DNA from: Thioclava dalianensis
Lineage (GTDB): Bacteria; Pseudomonadota; Alphaproteobacteria; Rhodobacterales; Rhodobacteraceae
Assembly (NCBI RefSeq): GCF_000715505.1
Contig: NZ_JHEH01000027.1
Location: 1 to 38,044 of the forward strand
Reading direction: 5' to 3'
DNA length: 38,044 bases
Positions 8,747 through 17,057 of this stretch are shown piece by piece. The translations under genes were made by a program, and so were the position numbers. The first letter of the stretch is position 1. The number at the start of each line of letters is the position of its first letter. Under the pieces are notes generated by a model. The model made no database searches, was not told where the DNA came from, and saw nothing but the letters and a program-made list of their open reading frames with translations.

Positions 8747-8908
8747 ATGGATTATTCCAAATCAGGCGGCGCGAAACAGTCGAAAAACGCCCCTGCCCAT
8801 ACCGAGCACAACGCCAAGGGCACCGATAAGAACCCCTATGGCAAAGCCGCGCCCAAGGCCGAGCTGCTGGCCCGCATGAAGGCCGCAGCCGCCGCGAAGA
8901 AAGACTAA
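8747..8908 (+). CDS. Small basic conserved-looking protein, 53 aa
   Basis: This 54-codon frame starts MDYSKSGGAKQSKNAP and ends with an alanine/lysine-rich helix (ELLARMKAAAAAKKD). AAGGA seven bases before the ATG is a good ribosome site, and a hairpin terminator follows 12 bases after the stop, so it looks like a complete one-gene unit. The protein is lysine-rich, lacks hydrophobic segments and is probably cytosolic, perhaps nucleic-acid associated; that is a guess. I recall similar short proteins in other Rhodobacteraceae but recognise no named family. It is divergent from polA. Confidence 0.72.
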   Translation: MDYSKSGGAKQSKNAPAHTEHNAKGTDKNPYGKAAPKAELLARMKAAAAAKKD

Positions 8909-8920
8909 GCGCGTGCAAGA

Positions 8921-8944
8921 AAGGCGGCCCCACGAGGCCGCCTT
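8921..8944. terminator. Hairpin terminator between convergent genes
   Basis: AAGGCGGCC (8921-8929) pairs perfectly with GGCCGCCTT (8936-8944), a nine-base stem with a six-base loop. It lies between the 53-aa gene (plus) and the zinc-finger gene (minus), and could serve both directions. The T-tract is short, so it may not be fully factor-independent. Confidence 0.65.
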
Positions 8945-8978
8945 CAAACTACAGTTCAGCTAGCCCTTCGAGCCTGGC

Positions 8979-9182
8979 TCAGTGATCGTCATGCGCGTTG
9001 TCGCGGTCGATCACATATTTCTTGTCGCAATAGCCGCATTCGACGAAACCCGTGTCGCGCGGGATCGACAGCCAGACGCGGGGATGGCCCAAAGCCCCCT
9101 CTCCGCCATCGCAGGCAATCTTCCAATGGGTGACGACTTCGGTTTCCGGGGCGTCGGGCGCAGGCGAATTGGTGGCAGTCAT
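8979..9182 (-). CDS. Zinc-finger domain protein (zf-CHCC, NDUFS6-like)
   Basis: 67 residues from the ATG at 9182 (MTATNSPAP), which is preceded by GGAG; the frame remains open further upstream but without support. Cys24, His33, Cys49 and Cys52 ([30 protein letters not shown]) form the CHCC zinc site found in the mitochondrial complex I subunit NDUFS6 and in short alphaproteobacterial homologues. By analogy it may be an accessory of NADH dehydrogenase, but no nuo genes are present here, so that is inference. It is divergently transcribed from the ABC ATPase gene across 82 bases. Confidence 0.85.
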   Translation of the reverse strand: MTATNSPAPDAPETEVVTHWKIACDGGEGALGHPRVWLSIPRDTGFVECGYCDKKYVIDRDNAHDDH

Positions 9183-9264
9183 GGCGGCTCCGTCTATATA
9201 AGGGCGCAAAGGGACGCGCCCATCGCTTGGGTGCCATTCTAGCAATCGCGAAAGGCGGGGCAAG

Positions 9265-10197
9265 TTGGAACAACAGGCAATCGAAGTCAAAGGTCTGCGC
9301 AAGGTCTATGCAGGCAGCAAGAAGCAAGAATCGAAAGAGGCGATCAAGGGGCTGGATCTGTCGATCCCGGCAGGCTCGATCTTTGGGCTTTTGGGGCCGA
9401 ACGGCGCGGGCAAATCGACCCTTATCAATATTCTGGCCGGCTTGGTGAAGAAGACCGAAGGCCAAGTCGTGATCTGGGGCTTTGATCAGGATGTGAACCC
9501 GCGCCAGAGCCGGGCCGCCATCGGGGTCATGCCGCAAGAGATCAACATGGACCCGTTCTTCACGCCGCGCGCCGCGCTCGAGACGCAGGCGGGGCTTTAC
9601 GGCGTGCCGAAATCCGAACGCTGGACCGACGAGATCCTTGAGCTTGTGGGCCTCTCGGACAAGGCCGAGGCCCATGCGCGCGGTCTGTCGGGCGGGATGA
9701 AGCGGCGGCTGTTGCTCGCCAAGGCGCTGGTGCACAAACCGCAGATCCTCGTGCTGGACGAGCCGACGGCGGGCGTCGATATCGAGCTGCGCGCGATGCT
9801 GTGGCGCAATGTGCGCAAGCTCAACGAGCAGGGCATGACGATCATCCTGACCACGCATTACCTCGAAGAAGCCGAAGAAATGTGCGACGAGATCGCGATC
9901 ATCAACCATGGCAAGCTGATCGTGCGCGACACCACGGCAAAGCTGCTGGGGCGGATGGACCGCAAGACTTTGGTGGTGGAGCCGCGCGCCACGCCCAGCG
10001 CCGAGATCCGTCTGCCCGAGGGCGTGACGCAGGAAACCCGCTCGGGCGGCAGGTTGGCCTTCAGCTATTCGCGCGCGCAGACCGGGCCGGAGGACATCTT
10101 GCTGGCGCTGCGCGATGCCGGGATCGAGATTCGCGATTTCGCGACCGAGCAGCCGGGGCTTGAAGAGGTCTTCGTCTCGCTCACCTCGAACCAATAG
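9265..10197 (+). CDS. ABC-2-type transporter ATP-binding protein (YadG-like)
   Basis: 310 residues with a single nucleotide-binding domain. Walker A GPNGAGKS is at 44-51, the signature LSGGM at 142-146, Walker B ILVLDEP at 162-168, and the [13 protein letters not shown] switch region follows. The CcmA/YadG subfamily couples to ABC-2 permeases that export drugs, polysaccharides or lipids. The start is a TTG ([10 protein letters not shown]) behind AAAGGCGGGG; no suitable ATG exists before the conserved core. No permease gene follows: the next gene is dapA on the other strand, so the partner must be encoded elsewhere. Its transcription ends at the strong hairpin at 10229-10261. Confidence 0.9.
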   Translation: MEQQAIEVKGLRKVYAGSKKQESKEAIKGLDLSIPAGSIFGLLGPNGAGKSTLINILAGLVKKTEGQVVIWGFDQDVNPRQSRAAIGVMPQEINMDPFFTPRAALETQAGLYGVPKSERWTDEILELVGLSDKAEAHARGLSGGMKRRLLLAKALVHKPQILVLDEPTAGVDIELRAMLWRNVRKLNEQGMTIILTTHYLEEAEEMCDEIAIINHGKLIVRDTTAKLLGRMDRKTLVVEPRATPSAEIRLPEGVTQETRSGGRLAFSYSRAQTGPEDILLALRDAGIEIRDFATEQPGLEEVFVSLTSNQ

Positions 10198-10228
10198 GTC
10201 TGGGTGCGCGCGCCGCCTGACACGCCTA

Positions 10229-10261
10229 GAAAAAAGCCCAGGATCGCGCGATCCGGGGCTT
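10229..10261. terminator. Bidirectional rho-independent terminator
   Basis: An 18- to 20-base-pair-class hairpin is built on the palindrome GGATCGCGCGATCC (10241-10254), flanked by AGCCC (10235-10239) and GGGCT (10256-10260). On the minus strand it is followed by six T residues, so it is a strong terminator for dapA. On plus it is followed by TTCTTCGTT and probably ends the ABC ATPase transcript as well. Confidence 0.85.
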
Positions 10262-10281
10262 CTTCGTTCAGATGTGGTGGT

Positions 10282-11154
10282 TCAGATCAGGCCCGCATGG
10301 ACCATCGCCGCGTCAATCGCAGCCTTGGTGCCGTCGAGCAGTTCGGTCAGCGGCAGCCGCACCTCGGGCGAGATCAGCCCAAGTTTCGACATCCCGTATT
10401 TCGCGCCTGCCACGCCCGGCTCAAGGAAAATCGCCATATGCAGCGGCATCAGCTTGTCCTGGAATTCCAGCGCGCGGGCGTAATCGCCTGCCAGCATCGC
10501 CTCTTGGAACTGCGCGCATAGCTTGGGCGCGACATTGGCTGTGACCGAGATGCAGCCGACGCCACCATGGGCGTTGAAGCCAAGCGCCGTGGCATCCTCG
10601 CCCGACAGCTGGATGAAATCGGCACCGCAGGTCATGCGCTGCATCGAGACGCGCTCGATCTTGCCGGTCGCGTCCTTCACGCCAATGATGCGCGGCAGGC
10701 GGGCCAGCTCTCCCATCGTCTCGGGCGCCATGTCGATGACCGAGCGACCGGGAATATTGTAGATGATGATCGGCAGATCGCAGGCATCGTGCATCGCCGT
10801 AAAATGGGCGACAATCCCGCGCTGCGTGGGCTTGTTGTAATAGGGCGTCACGACAAGCGCGGCATCGGCCCCGGTCTTGGCGGCATGCTGAATCAGCTCG
10901 ACCCCTTCAGAGGTCGAGTTCGAGCCCGCACCAGCGATCACCGGAATGCGACCTTTTGCAGCCTTCACCACTTCGGTGATGACAATCATGTGCTCTTCAT
11001 GGCTGACGGTAGGGCTTTCGCCCGTCGTGCCCACGGGCACAAGGCCGTGACTGCCTTGCTCGATATGCCATTCGACCAGCTTCTTGAGCGCGTCCAGATC
11101 CAGCGCGCCGTCCTTGAACGGCGTGACCAGTGCGGGAAGAGACCCTGTGAACAT
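10282..11154 (-). CDS. dapA: 4-hydroxy-tetrahydrodipicolinate synthase
   Basis: 290 residues, normal for DapA. It condenses pyruvate with aspartate semialdehyde, the first committed step of lysine and diaminopimelate synthesis. Active-site residues are visible: T43-T44 in VGTTGES, Y106 (TPYYNKP), Y132 and R137 (IYNIPGR) and the Schiff-base lysine K160 (IGVKDATG). The ATG at 11154 has AAGGAG six bases upstream, and a promoter-like TTGGCA-N17-TATAAC sits at 11244-11216. A bidirectional terminator follows the stop. The gene is divergent from the lytic transglycosylase, a sensible pairing since both touch peptidoglycan metabolism, though that link is not proven. Confidence 0.96.
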   Translation of the reverse strand: MFTGSLPALVTPFKDGALDLDALKKLVEWHIEQGSHGLVPVGTTGESPTVSHEEHMIVITEVVKAAKGRIPVIAGAGSNSTSEGVELIQHAAKTGADAALVVTPYYNKPTQRGIVAHFTAMHDACDLPIIIYNIPGRSVIDMAPETMGELARLPRIIGVKDATGKIERVSMQRMTCGADFIQLSGEDATALGFNAHGGVGCISVTANVAPKLCAQFQEAMLAGDYARALEFQDKLMPLHMAIFLEPGVAGAKYGMSKLGLISPEVRLPLTELLDGTKAAIDAAMVHAGLI

Positions 11155-11215
11155 GACACGCTCCTTGTTTCTGGTTGGTCGCCGGGATCATTGGGTTCCG
11201 GCGGAAATCGGCCGG

Positions 11216-11244
11216 GTTATAGGCCCTCCGCGCGCGCTTGCCAA
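11216..11244 (-). promoter_or_regulatory. Sigma-70-type promoter for dapA
   Basis: Read on the minus strand, TTGGCA (11244-11239) and TATAAC (11221-11216) are separated by exactly 17 bases. The -10 element is about 60 bases upstream of the dapA ATG. Both boxes differ from consensus by only one or two bases. Confidence 0.65.
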
Positions 11245-11307
11245 CTTGTGAATCATCGCCAGCTATGCGAGGCGTTGCAAAAGGGAAACCCCGCAAACCG
11301 AGCAGCC

Positions 11308-13254
11308 ATGATGAACCGACGTCAGTTCCTGACGACCCTCGCCGCGACCACAGCCCTGATCCCCGCAGCCACGCTGAAGGCCTACGCCTCGAGCGCACTG
11401 GCTCAGGCGCTCTCCAAGGGCAATAGCGGCGATTGGGACACGGCCCGGGCCGAAGCCCGCCGCGCCGGACCGCTTGGTTTCGACATCGTGGAATGGAACC
11501 GGCTGCGCGCGGGCGAAGGCACATTCGCCGACTATCTCGACTTCGCCACCCGCCGTGCCGACTGGCCGGGCATGGCGCTGCTGCGCCGCAAGGGCGAGGA
11601 CACGCTCGATGGCATTCCTCCGGGAGAAGTGATCCGCTATTTCCAACTCGGCGCGCCCCAGACCGGCACCGGGGCGCTGGCGCTGATCGCGGCGCATCTC
11701 GCGCTTGGCCAGAAATCGGCGGCCTCGGATGTTGCGCGGACTGCTTGGCGCAATCTCGCGATGAGCGCCGATGAGCAAGCCCAGTTCGTGCAGACCTATC
11801 CCACGCTGATCGCGGGCAATTCCGGCGGACGGATGCAAAACATGCTCGACCGGGGCGAGCTGACACAGGCCCGCCAGATGCTGAGCCTTGTAAGCTCTGG
11901 CACCCGCGCGGTCGCAGAGGCCCGCATCGCGCTTCAGGCCCGCGCCGACGGTGTCGATGCGCTCGTTGCGGCCGTGCCCGATTACATGGTGCAGCGCTCA
12001 GCCGGGCTTGCGCGCGACCGGGCTTGGTGGCGCTGGCGGGCGGGGCTGGAAGATGGCGCAGCCGAGTTGATCCTCGAGCGCTCCGATTCTGCCGCCGATC
12101 TTGAGGACCCCGCGCTTTGGGCCCGCCTGCGCGGCTATCAAGCGCGCTGGGATCTGCGCAACGGCAATACCAAGCGCGCCTATCAGCTTGCCGCATCGCA
12201 TAGGTTGACCCCCGGCGGCGCGGATTTCGCCGATCTCGAATGGGTGTCGGGATATGCCGCCCTCAAACTCGGCGATCCCACCACCGCGCTGCGCCATTTT
12301 CAAGCGCTCGAACAGGCGGTCGACGGGCCGATCTCGTCGGCGCGCGCCCATTACTGGCAGGGCCGCGCCTACGAGGTGCTGGGCCAAAGCGCCAAGGCAC
12401 AGGCGGCTTGGACCCGCGGCGCGGGCGAGCAGACTGCTTATTACGGATTGCTCTCGGCGGAACGGTTGGGGCGCGGCCTGCCCGCCGTCTATCGCAGCGG
12501 CGTGAGCTTGCCGAATTGGCACGAGTATAAATTCCGCCACAGCTCGGTCTTTCAGGCAGCCGAACTGCTTTATGAAGCCGATGAGCGCGAACTGGCCGCC
12601 CGTTTCATCCTGCATCTCGAAGAAAGCCTCGGGCCGGGCAATTTCGGCGCGCTGTCGCAATATGCGCTGGAGCGCAAGGATGACTATCTTGCGCTCGTAA
12701 TCGGCAAACGGGCCGATGCCAAGGGCGAGACGATCCCGCAGGCGCTCTGGCCGATCCCGCCGCTCACCAGCCACGATCTGGGCGTGCCCGAAGCGCTCGT
12801 GCTGGCCGTGGCGCGGCGCGAAAGCCAGTTCAGCCCCGGGGTCGCGAGCAGCGTCGGCGCACAGGGCCTGATGCAACTGATGCCCGGCACTGCCAAGATG
12901 ATGGCGCGCAAAGCCGGGATGGGCTATTCGCATGACCGGCTGACCGCCGATCCGACCTATAACCTGCAGTTGGGCGGCGCCTATCTGGCCGAACTGCGCG
13001 AGGATTTCGACAATTCGGTGGTGCTCGTAGCGGCGGGCTACAATGCCGGTCCCGGACGCTCGCGGCGCTGGATCGAGGAGCAGGGCGATCCGCGTATCGG
13101 CACGGTCGATGTGATCGACTGGGTCGAGATGATCCCGTTCCACGAGACCCGCAACTATGTGATGCGGGTCTCCGAGGCGATCCCGCCCTACCGCGCGCGC
13201 CTGCATCAGGAGGAAGTCCGGTTCACCGATATCCTGCGCGGTCGCGCCGACTGA
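11308..13254 (+). CDS. Soluble lytic transglycosylase with Tat-type signal
   Basis: 648 residues from the tandem ATGs at 11308/11311; the longer open frame upstream overlaps dapA and is not real. The N-terminus NRRQFLTTLAATTALIPAA has a twin-arginine pattern (RRxFL) before a hydrophobic core, suggesting export by Tat. A long helical repeat region (about 30-470) resembles the superhelical U- and L-domains of Slt70. The catalytic SLT domain starts near 490: catalytic E505 in RRESQFSP, then GLMQLMPGTA and AAGYNAGPGRSRRW. The enzyme cleaves peptidoglycan glycan strands to 1,6-anhydro products in the periplasm. It resembles E. coli Slt in length (645). Confidence 0.93.
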   Translation: MMNRRQFLTTLAATTALIPAATLKAYASSALAQALSKGNSGDWDTARAEARRAGPLGFDIVEWNRLRAGEGTFADYLDFATRRADWPGMALLRRKGEDTLDGIPPGEVIRYFQLGAPQTGTGALALIAAHLALGQKSAASDVARTAWRNLAMSADEQAQFVQTYPTLIAGNSGGRMQNMLDRGELTQARQMLSLVSSGTRAVAEARIALQARADGVDALVAAVPDYMVQRSAGLARDRAWWRWRAGLEDGAAELILERSDSAADLEDPALWARLRGYQARWDLRNGNTKRAYQLAASHRLTPGGADFADLEWVSGYAALKLGDPTTALRHFQALEQAVDGPISSARAHYWQGRAYEVLGQSAKAQAAWTRGAGEQTAYYGLLSAERLGRGLPAVYRSGVSLPNWHEYKFRHSSVFQAAELLYEADERELAARFILHLEESLGPGNFGALSQYALERKDDYLALVIGKRADAKGETIPQALWPIPPLTSHDLGVPEALVLAVARRESQFSPGVASSVGAQGLMQLMPGTAKMMARKAGMGYSHDRLTADPTYNLQLGGAYLAELREDFDNSVVLVAAGYNAGPGRSRRWIEEQGDPRIGTVDVIDWVEMIPFHETRNYVMRVSEAIPPYRARLHQEEVRFTDILRGRAD

Positions 13255-13265
13255 TCCTTGGGGAG

Positions 13266-13298
13266 AGGGGCGCTGCCCCTCCGGCGCGCAGGCGCGCC
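13266..13298 (+). terminator. Tandem GC hairpins after the lytic transglycosylase gene
   Basis: AGGGGC-GCT-GCCCCT (13266-13280) forms a six-base-pair hairpin and is followed by a second GC-rich inverted repeat (GGCGCGC / GCGCGCC, 13283-13298). They lie 12 bases after the stop codon. No T-tract follows, so they may stabilise the 3' end rather than terminate on their own. Confidence 0.5.
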
Positions 13299-13331
13299 TC
13301 ACCCCGGGATATTTTTGCGAATTCGAAGGCG
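13299..13331 (+). repeat. Third copy of the GGGATATTT intergenic repeat
   Basis: GGGATATTT (13306-13314) followed by CGAATTCGAAG (13318-13328) matches the plus copy at 5682-5705 closely: the same 9-base and 11-base blocks with a spacer differing by one base. It sits between the convergent lytic transglycosylase and EamA genes. Confidence 0.7.
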
Positions 13332-13333
13332 GC

Positions 13334-14206
13334 TCAGCTTTCGGCTGCAACTTTCGCACGCCACAGCGTGAAGAGCCCCGCGCAGACCACGACGGCGGCG
13401 CCGATCACCACATTCAGCTCGAGCGGTTCGTGGAAGATCACGACCCCCAGCGTCGCGGCGAAGACGAGTTGGAGATAGGCGAAGGGCTGGATCGCGGAGG
13501 CCTCGGCCACCTCATAGGCTTTGATCAGCAGAAAATGCCCGGTCGCCGCCGTGCAGCAGAGCACGGCCATCCACGCCCAGTCGCCGGGCGTCATGTTTTC
13601 CCAGTGCCATATCCCGACCGCCGTGACGACGAGCGCGCCCACGATCCCGGTGTAGAAAAACGACACCGAGGCCGGATCGACCCTTCCCACATAGCGCGTC
13701 ATCAGGGAATAAAGTGCAAAGAGCAGCGCGGCTGCCAGCGGGATCAGCGCGTAGGGCGAGAACACGCCCACCCCGGGCTGCAAGATGATCAGAACGCCCA
13801 GAAAGCCGATTGCGATGGCCACGATGCGGCGCCAGCCGACCTTCTCGCCCAGCACCGGCCCCGAAAGCGCAGCCACCAGAAGCGGATAGCAGGCAAAGAC
13901 CGCGTGGCTATGCACGAGGCCCAGATGGACGAAGGCCTGCACCATCACGATCACCTCGACGATCAGCACGACCGAGCGGATGAGCTGCGCCCATGGCAGC
14001 CCCGAGCGCGCGGCCCGCGCGATGCCGCCGGGGCTGCGCGCGGCAATCACCAGCACAAAGCCCGCGAAGAACCAGAACCGCACCATCAGCGCCATATAGA
14101 CGTTGTACGTATCGGCCAGATGCCGCGAGATACCGTCCTGCATCGCGAAGATGAAAGTCACCATGATCATCAAGAAGATGCCCCGGCGATTGCTTTGCTC
14201 AACCAT
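13334..14206 (-). CDS. EamA/DMT-family transporter
   Basis: 290 residues with about ten hydrophobic helices in two EamA repeats (about 10-140 and 150-285), the usual architecture of drug/metabolite transporters such as RhaT or S-adenosylmethionine permeases. The start chosen is the ATG at 14206 (MVEQSNRRGIFLMIMV) with AAAGG eight bases upstream. It overlaps the end of mnmD by eight bases, so the two are cotranscribed and translationally coupled. Repeat 2 contains the typical FHEPL motif near the C-terminus. The substrate cannot be deduced. Confidence 0.88.
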   Translation of the reverse strand: MVEQSNRRGIFLMIMVTFIFAMQDGISRHLADTYNVYMALMVRFWFFAGFVLVIAARSPGGIARAARSGLPWAQLIRSVVLIVEVIVMVQAFVHLGLVHSHAVFACYPLLVAALSGPVLGEKVGWRRIVAIAIGFLGVLIILQPGVGVFSPYALIPLAAALLFALYSLMTRYVGRVDPASVSFFYTGIVGALVVTAVGIWHWENMTPGDWAWMAVLCCTAATGHFLLIKAYEVAEASAIQPFAYLQLVFAATLGVVIFHEPLELNVVIGAAVVVCAGLFTLWRAKVAAES

Positions 14207-14888
14207 TTTTGCTGCCTTTCGACATATGCCGCTTATGGCCGAAGCCCGGAGCGCGGGTGACATCGAAGCCTGCGGCGCTCAAGCCACGGCGCACGAAGCC
14301 CGCAGCCGTATAGGTCGCGCAGGTTCCGCCCGGCGCGGTGTGAACGCCCACCTGCGCCAGCAGCGCCTCGCCCCAAAGCTCGGGGTTTTTCGCCGGAGAG
14401 AAGCCGTCGAGAAACCACGCATCGGCCCGGCCCGGCCATGCAGGCAGGGTTTCGCGCGCATCGCCCTCGATCACCTCGACCGCGATCGGGCCGAGCTGAA
14501 AGGTGCGCGCGCCGGATTGCCACACCGAAAGGAAGGGGGCGGCCACGGGCTGCAGCTCGGGGAAGGTTGCAAGCGCGCGGGCGATCTCCGCGCCGTGCAT
14601 CGGATAGGCCTCGAACGAGGTGAAGCGGATCGGCAGATCGTCCGGGCAGATCAACCGCAGCGCCAGCAGGTTCAACCCGGTGCCAAAGCCCAACTCGGCC
14701 ACATGAAAGCCCGGCACCAGCCGCGCGGGCAGTTCATTGCCCGACAGGAACACGTGGCGGGTCTCATCCAGTCCGCCGCCCAGTGAGAAATACGGATCGT
14801 CGAAGCGGCGCGAAACCGGCACGCCGCCGTCGCGCCACTCGAGATTGGCGGCACTATCGGGGGTCGGGCTCTGGTCAGGCTGGCGCAT
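14199..14888 (-). CDS. mnmD: tRNA (mnm5s2U34)-methyltransferase, MnmD / MnmC N-domain
   Basis: 229 residues, matching the DUF752/MnmC methyltransferase domain. The SAM-binding loop is ELGFGTGLN (65-73), and the conserved RFDDPYFSLGGGLDETRHVFL segment precedes it. The catalytic region includes WFLDGFSPAKNPELWG, diagnostic for the family. It methylates nm5s2U to mnm5s2U in the wobble position of some tRNAs. The ATG at 14888 fits the family N-terminus; the frame is open further upstream without support. In E. coli this domain is fused to the FAD oxidase; here the oxidase-like partner is a separate divergent gene starting 48 bases away. Confidence 0.9.
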   Translation of the reverse strand: MRQPDQSPTPDSAANLEWRDGGVPVSRRFDDPYFSLGGGLDETRHVFLSGNELPARLVPGFHVAELGFGTGLNLLALRLICPDDLPIRFTSFEAYPMHGAEIARALATFPELQPVAAPFLSVWQSGARTFQLGPIAVEVIEGDARETLPAWPGRADAWFLDGFSPAKNPELWGEALLAQVGVHTAPGGTCATYTAAGFVRRGLSAAGFDVTRAPGFGHKRHMSKGSKNG

Positions 14889-14936
14889 CGGGGGTATCCG
14901 GTTGTGACCACGGACCATTGCCGCAAGGAGCCTCCG

Positions 14937-15986
14937 ATGACAAGTGCAGGACCTCATCTCACCGTGCGCGGCGGCGGCATTTTCGGGCTGTCCATCGCCT
15001 GCGAAGCCGCGCGGCGCGGCGCGCGGGTGCGGTTGATCGAGTCCGTGGCCATCGGCGCGGGCAGCTCGGGCGGGCATGTCGGTGCGCTGGCCCCGCATGT
15101 GCCCGAGCAGTGGAACCCGAAAAAGCAGTTCCAGTTCGAAAGCCTGCGCATGGCAGAGGCGTTCTGGGCGTGGGTCGGCCAGACCGGCGGGATCGATCCA
15201 GGCTATGCGCGGCTAGGCCGCATCCAGCCGCTGGCCGACGCAGCCCAAGTAGAGCGCGCGCAGGCGCGGGCTGCAGGCGCGGCCGAGCTGTGGGATGGGT
15301 TTGCCGAGTGGCAGGTCGCTGAGGCGGCTGAGTTTGCGCCTTTCGTGCCCCCCTCTCCCACCGGGCTTGTAATCCATGACACGCTGAGCGCGCGGATTGC
15401 CCCCCGCGCGGCTTGTGCGGCTCTGGCCTCTGCTCTGAAAGCATTGGGGGGGCAGATCGTGATCGGCGCCGCAGAAGAGATCGGTCCGGTCATCTATGCC
15501 ACGGGCGCACCGGGGCTTCTCGGCTTGAGCGAGGCGCTGGGCGCGCCTGTGGGCAATGGCGTGAAGGGGCAATCCGCGCTGCTGAGCCATGACGCGGGGG
15601 CGGTGCCGCAGGTCTATGCCGAGGGCCTGCATATCGTGCCGCATAGCGATGGGACGGTGGCGATCGGCTCGACCTCCGAGCGCCTCTATGACGCGCCCGA
15701 GAGCACCGATGCACAGCTTGAGACGCTGATTGAGCGGGCGCGCACGCTCTGCCCCCAACTCCGCGATGCGCCTGTCATCGACCGTTGGGCCGGGCTGCGC
15801 CCCCGTGCGAAGTCTCGCGCCCCGATGCTGGGCGGCTGGCCCGGGCGCGAGGGCCATTTCATCGCCAATGGCGGGTTCAAGATCGGCTTTGGCATGGCGC
15901 CGAAAATCGCCGACGTGATGGTCGATCTGGTGCTCGAGGGGCACGACGCGATCCCGCAGGGGTTTCGCGTCACCGACAATCTTTGA
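14937..15986 (+). CDS. FAD-dependent oxidoreductase, candidate MnmC oxidase half
   Basis: 349 residues of the DAO family. The dinucleotide-binding motif RGGGIFGLS is at 11-19 with the acidic strand end E35, and the C-terminal FAD-binding segment NGGFKIGFGMAPKIAD is clear. The ATG at 14937 has AAGGAG six bases upstream; a GTG 33 bases earlier is also in frame. Its position back-to-back with mnmD and its SSGGHVGALAPHV segment, comparable to the GNRQGALYP stretch of MnmC, suggest it removes the carboxymethyl group from cmnm5s2U34 so that MnmD can methylate it. A glycine or D-amino-acid oxidase role is the alternative. Confidence 0.82.
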   Translation: MTSAGPHLTVRGGGIFGLSIACEAARRGARVRLIESVAIGAGSSGGHVGALAPHVPEQWNPKKQFQFESLRMAEAFWAWVGQTGGIDPGYARLGRIQPLADAAQVERAQARAAGAAELWDGFAEWQVAEAAEFAPFVPPSPTGLVIHDTLSARIAPRAACAALASALKALGGQIVIGAAEEIGPVIYATGAPGLLGLSEALGAPVGNGVKGQSALLSHDAGAVPQVYAEGLHIVPHSDGTVAIGSTSERLYDAPESTDAQLETLIERARTLCPQLRDAPVIDRWAGLRPRAKSRAPMLGGWPGREGHFIANGGFKIGFGMAPKIADVMVDLVLEGHDAIPQGFRVTDNL

Positions 15987-15996
15987 GCGCGCGGCC

Positions 15997-16518
15997 TTAG
16001 CGCTGCGTGAGGATCGCGCGCAGTTGCGCCTCGGGATCCTCGCCCAGCGGCACCTGTCCGTCGATCACCAGCGAGGCGAGGCCGTGGACCAGCGCCCAAT
16101 CATGCAGCGCCATCTCACGCGAGTCCACCAGCGCCAAAATCGGCGCGAAGGCCGCCTTGCGTTGTGCGCGCAGCTCCTCCCCCTCGGCGCTGTCATCGCG
16201 GCGCCCCTCACCGAACATCAGCCGATAGAGGCCGGGGTTGGAGCGCGCGAAAGCCAGATAGGCCAGCCCGACCTCCAGCGGATCATGCCCTGCGCCTTCA
16301 AGGTATGCGGCCAGTTCGGCAAACCCCTCGCGCGCCAGCGCGAGCGTCAGCGCCTCAAGCCCCGCGAAATGGTTATAGACCGACGGGGCCGCAACCCCCA
16401 CCGCGCGCGCCAGCGCCCGCAGGCTAAGCGATGCGGGGCCGTTCGCCTCGAGAGCCTGCCGGGCCGCCGCGAGAAGGGCTGCGCGGAGATTGCCGTGATG
16501 ATATTTCCGTTCGGCCAT
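15997..16518 (-). CDS. TetR/AcrR-family transcriptional repressor
   Basis: 173 residues. The N-terminal helix-turn-helix is clear (LSLRALARAVGVAAPSVYNH, 31-50), and the C-terminal ligand domain carries the WALVHGLASLVIDGQ pattern of the WHG-type TetR subfamily. It is the second gene of a two-gene unit with the membrane protein at 16528, separated by nine bases. A perfect palindrome (17058-17072) in front of that unit is the likely operator, implying autoregulation. The inducer is unknown. Confidence 0.9.
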   Translation of the reverse strand: MAERKYHHGNLRAALLAAARQALEANGPASLSLRALARAVGVAAPSVYNHFAGLEALTLALAREGFAELAAYLEGAGHDPLEVGLAYLAFARSNPGLYRLMFGEGRRDDSAEGEELRAQRKAAFAPILALVDSREMALHDWALVHGLASLVIDGQVPLGEDPEAQLRAILTQR

Positions 16519-16527
16519 CTTGCACTC

Positions 16528-17040
16528 TCAGAACAAGGCGGCGCGCGGCGCGAAGGCACGGCGGAACTGAAGCGCCGTACCGCCCCAGAACGCGCCCGCG
16601 ACCAGCCCGGCGATCCCCCCGAACAGCAGCGCAAATCCGGCTTGAGCCGCGAGTTCGGGCTCCATCGCAAGCGCGACATTGAGGGTATATTTTGCGCAGA
16701 AGGCTATGAGGATCAGGACCAAGGTCATCGCGGTGCCCGGACGCCACATCAGGCCGGTCTCCGGGTTGTAGCGGGCGGCGGGCAGGCGCAGCGTATTGAT
16801 CCAACCTCCCGCGAAGCCAAGGGCCAGCGCGATAGCAAAAGCCGCCAGAGCGGTTCTCCAGTCGGTGAGTTGGTTGCAGATCGCGATCAACGACCATGCG
16901 AGAAACACCCCCGGTATGATCAGCGCCCGCCATGGCGGCATCTCTTGCGGTTGCCGGGCCTTGAGCCCGCGCTGCACCAGAAAGGCGAGTAAAACCCAGA
17001 CCCAGACCGGGGTGTTCGATAGAATGGACGTAATCAGCAT
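16528..17040 (-). CDS. DUF6622-like four- to five-helix membrane protein
   Basis: 170 residues from ATG 17040, with GGAG seven bases upstream; a TTG five codons earlier is less likely. Hydrophobic helices fall near residues 11-23, 40-55, 63-82, 104-122 and 132-150. The start MLITSILSNTPVWVWVLLAFLV and the NPETGLMWRPG loop fit a family of small uncharacterised bacterial membrane proteins (DUF6622, from memory). It shares an operon with the downstream TetR repressor and is preceded by its presumed operator, so it may be the regulated target, perhaps a stress or efflux-related protein. Function unknown. Confidence 0.78.
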   Translation of the reverse strand: MLITSILSNTPVWVWVLLAFLVQRGLKARQPQEMPPWRALIIPGVFLAWSLIAICNQLTDWRTALAAFAIALALGFAGGWINTLRLPAARYNPETGLMWRPGTAMTLVLILIAFCAKYTLNVALAMEPELAAQAGFALLFGGIAGLVAGAFWGGTALQFRRAFAPRAALF

Positions 17041-17057
17041 GGCGAGCTCCGGCAAAT

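Noticed and set aside
10567-11307. N-terminal extension of the lytic transglycosylase frame by 247 residues.
   Set aside because: It overlaps dapA antisense; a signal peptide at 11308 shows the true start.
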